Shown here piece after piece: positions 62,801 through 64,000 of a stretch of DNA of 64,000 bases. How positions within the stretch are numbered: the first letter of the stretch is position 1; each line of letters starts with the position of its first letter. The DNA comes from Agelaius tricolor. Taxonomy: Eukaryota; Chordata; Aves; Passeriformes; Icteridae. The stretch spans positions 80,516,881-80,580,880 of the forward strand of contig JALJCS010000001.1 in assembly GCA_023055355.1 (NCBI GenBank), written 5' to 3'. The notes below the pieces were generated by a model. That model made no database searches, was not told the DNA's origin, and saw only the letters and a list, made by a program, of their open reading frames with translations. The position numbers were made by a program, and so were the translations under genes.

Positions 62801-64000
62801 ACAAAGGTATCACACTTGACTTAGGAGTTCCTTGGCAAAGCCTCCTGGGAAGTTCTGCTACAGCTTTCCCACTTTTGTGCTCATTTCTAAGCACCCACTA
62901 TCAGTCACCTCATTTTTTACGGGCATTAACTTCCTCACAGTTCTAAATATCATTCTGCAGTCCCAGCAGAGGTGTGAGAATGCAGCAGTGAAACCCAGTA
63001 GAAATGTAAGTCAAGCTCACAAGGGACTAAATGACACCAGAGTGTGCTAAGCCAGGTCACAGAAAGAATAGGTGCTTCTTGAACAAGAATTTCTATGTTC
63101 AGTGAAAAATGATGATATTCGTGTTTGTCTTCACATCTTTTGATCTGCAGCAGCCTATGGCTTGCACAATCTTTACTTTCTTTCTGAACATGGGCAGAGA
63201 CAACCTGTTGACCATCCAGCCATCTGCTCCCAGCAGTGTACATTTGGTCCTAATGCTTTCTGGCTGGTGGGGATCTTAAAAAAACAGTTGGGAGTATATA
63301 ATGTTTGTAGGTGCCTAATGAAGTAGAGGATTAAGCTAACAAAATAATAGAAGAAAGAATAGAATAGATTATTAATTGTGAAGATAGTAACAAGATAAGA
63401 CTTGTTTCTTATACACTGGGGAAAAATAGGTGGATTTTTTTGTATTTGAACCTGAACTTGTCAAGAACTTTGCAGTTTTCTCCTCTGTATTCCTTCTCAC
63501 TTTTGGCCAAGCTGCCCCATGCCAGCCTCTGTGCACTTAGGGATAACCAGTAAAATCTTTTCTGAGGGCTGCTGTGCAAGACCTTTTTCTAGGCTTCCTA
63601 TATGTCATGATACCCAGATTGATGCAACAGGGAGCTACAAGACACAGATACTAGGCTGACTGTCAGCCAACCCTTCCACTTGCCAGGGTTCCTCTGCAGG
63701 GTGCACAACACAAATCTCTACATGGGAAAGGCAGTGAACCTCTGGACCTCTCAGAGTCTGGGAAAAAATACAGGCAGCCTTTGCTTTCTGCAGGTTCAAA
63801 CTTTTCATCCTCACTATGCGTGTGCTGAGCATCTGCTAGAAGATTAAGGTAGTTGTCAGTACAGACACTTCACACAGAAATGAGAGACATTTCTTATTCC
63901 AAACTACTGCTGCCTCACCTGAGAATGGGTGAGCAGGTGTTAAGACATGATTTCAGAGCATCTGCAGTGTGTGAATGCAAGCTATGTATTAAGTAAGGTT
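62801..64000. other. Unique DNA at the right edge, no gene recognised
   Basis: Frames here are under 100 codons and unremarkable. A short AATAG-rich run is at about 63345-63367. No repeat body, exon or RNA gene is recognised. The sequence continues beyond the window. Confidence 0.5.

Overview
This window looks like bird nuclear DNA, most likely from a songbird. The main evidence is the repeat content: several CR1 LINE fragments, some with the avian 3' end that finishes in an ATTCTATG-like motif; two related copies of a long terminal repeat of a type familiar from passerine genomes; a piece of another LTR-like repeat that is common in birds; very few SINEs; and short simple repeats. There is no bacterial, phage or organellar organisation. 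I found no operons, rRNA, tRNA or CRISPR array.

I could not recognise any intact protein-coding gene. Open frames are mostly 60-200 codons long, overlap each other on both strands, show no family motifs, and are best read as chance or repeat-derived. The window is probably intergenic or deep intronic. From left to right: 1-10.8 kb is unique AT-rich DNA holding an old MIR-like SINE near 7.4 kb. Two CR1 tails and a 50-base CA repeat lie at 10.9-11.75 kb, and an LTR-like relic at 12.8-13.2 kb. A CpG-rich spot at 17.85-18.19 kb is the only promoter-like locus. An old CR1 scrap sits at 19.0-19.2 kb. A younger CR1 and a solo-type LTR are side by side at 29.8-30.9 kb, with a second LTR of the same family at 37.4-37.8 kb. 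CR1 reverse-transcriptase remnants lie at 42.65-43.14 and 48.75-49.12 kb, and a CR1 3' region at 50.2-51.1 kb is preceded by a G/T-rich strip. A palindromic relic is at 51.5 kb, a second MIR-like relic at 56.7 kb, and a strongly decayed CR1 of ancestral amniote type at 62.0-62.8 kb.

The most interesting locus is the CpG cluster. It carries two sequences that fit the RFX X-box consensus, 73 bases apart. On the minus strand it also has an ATG in a strong Kozak context, followed 35 codons later by a phase-0 CAG|GTGCGT splice-donor match. It could be the promoter and first exon of an unrecognised, possibly ciliary, gene. I saw no clear new biological system. Repeat-family assignments rest on consensus sequences remembered from the literature, not on a search, and element ends are approximate.
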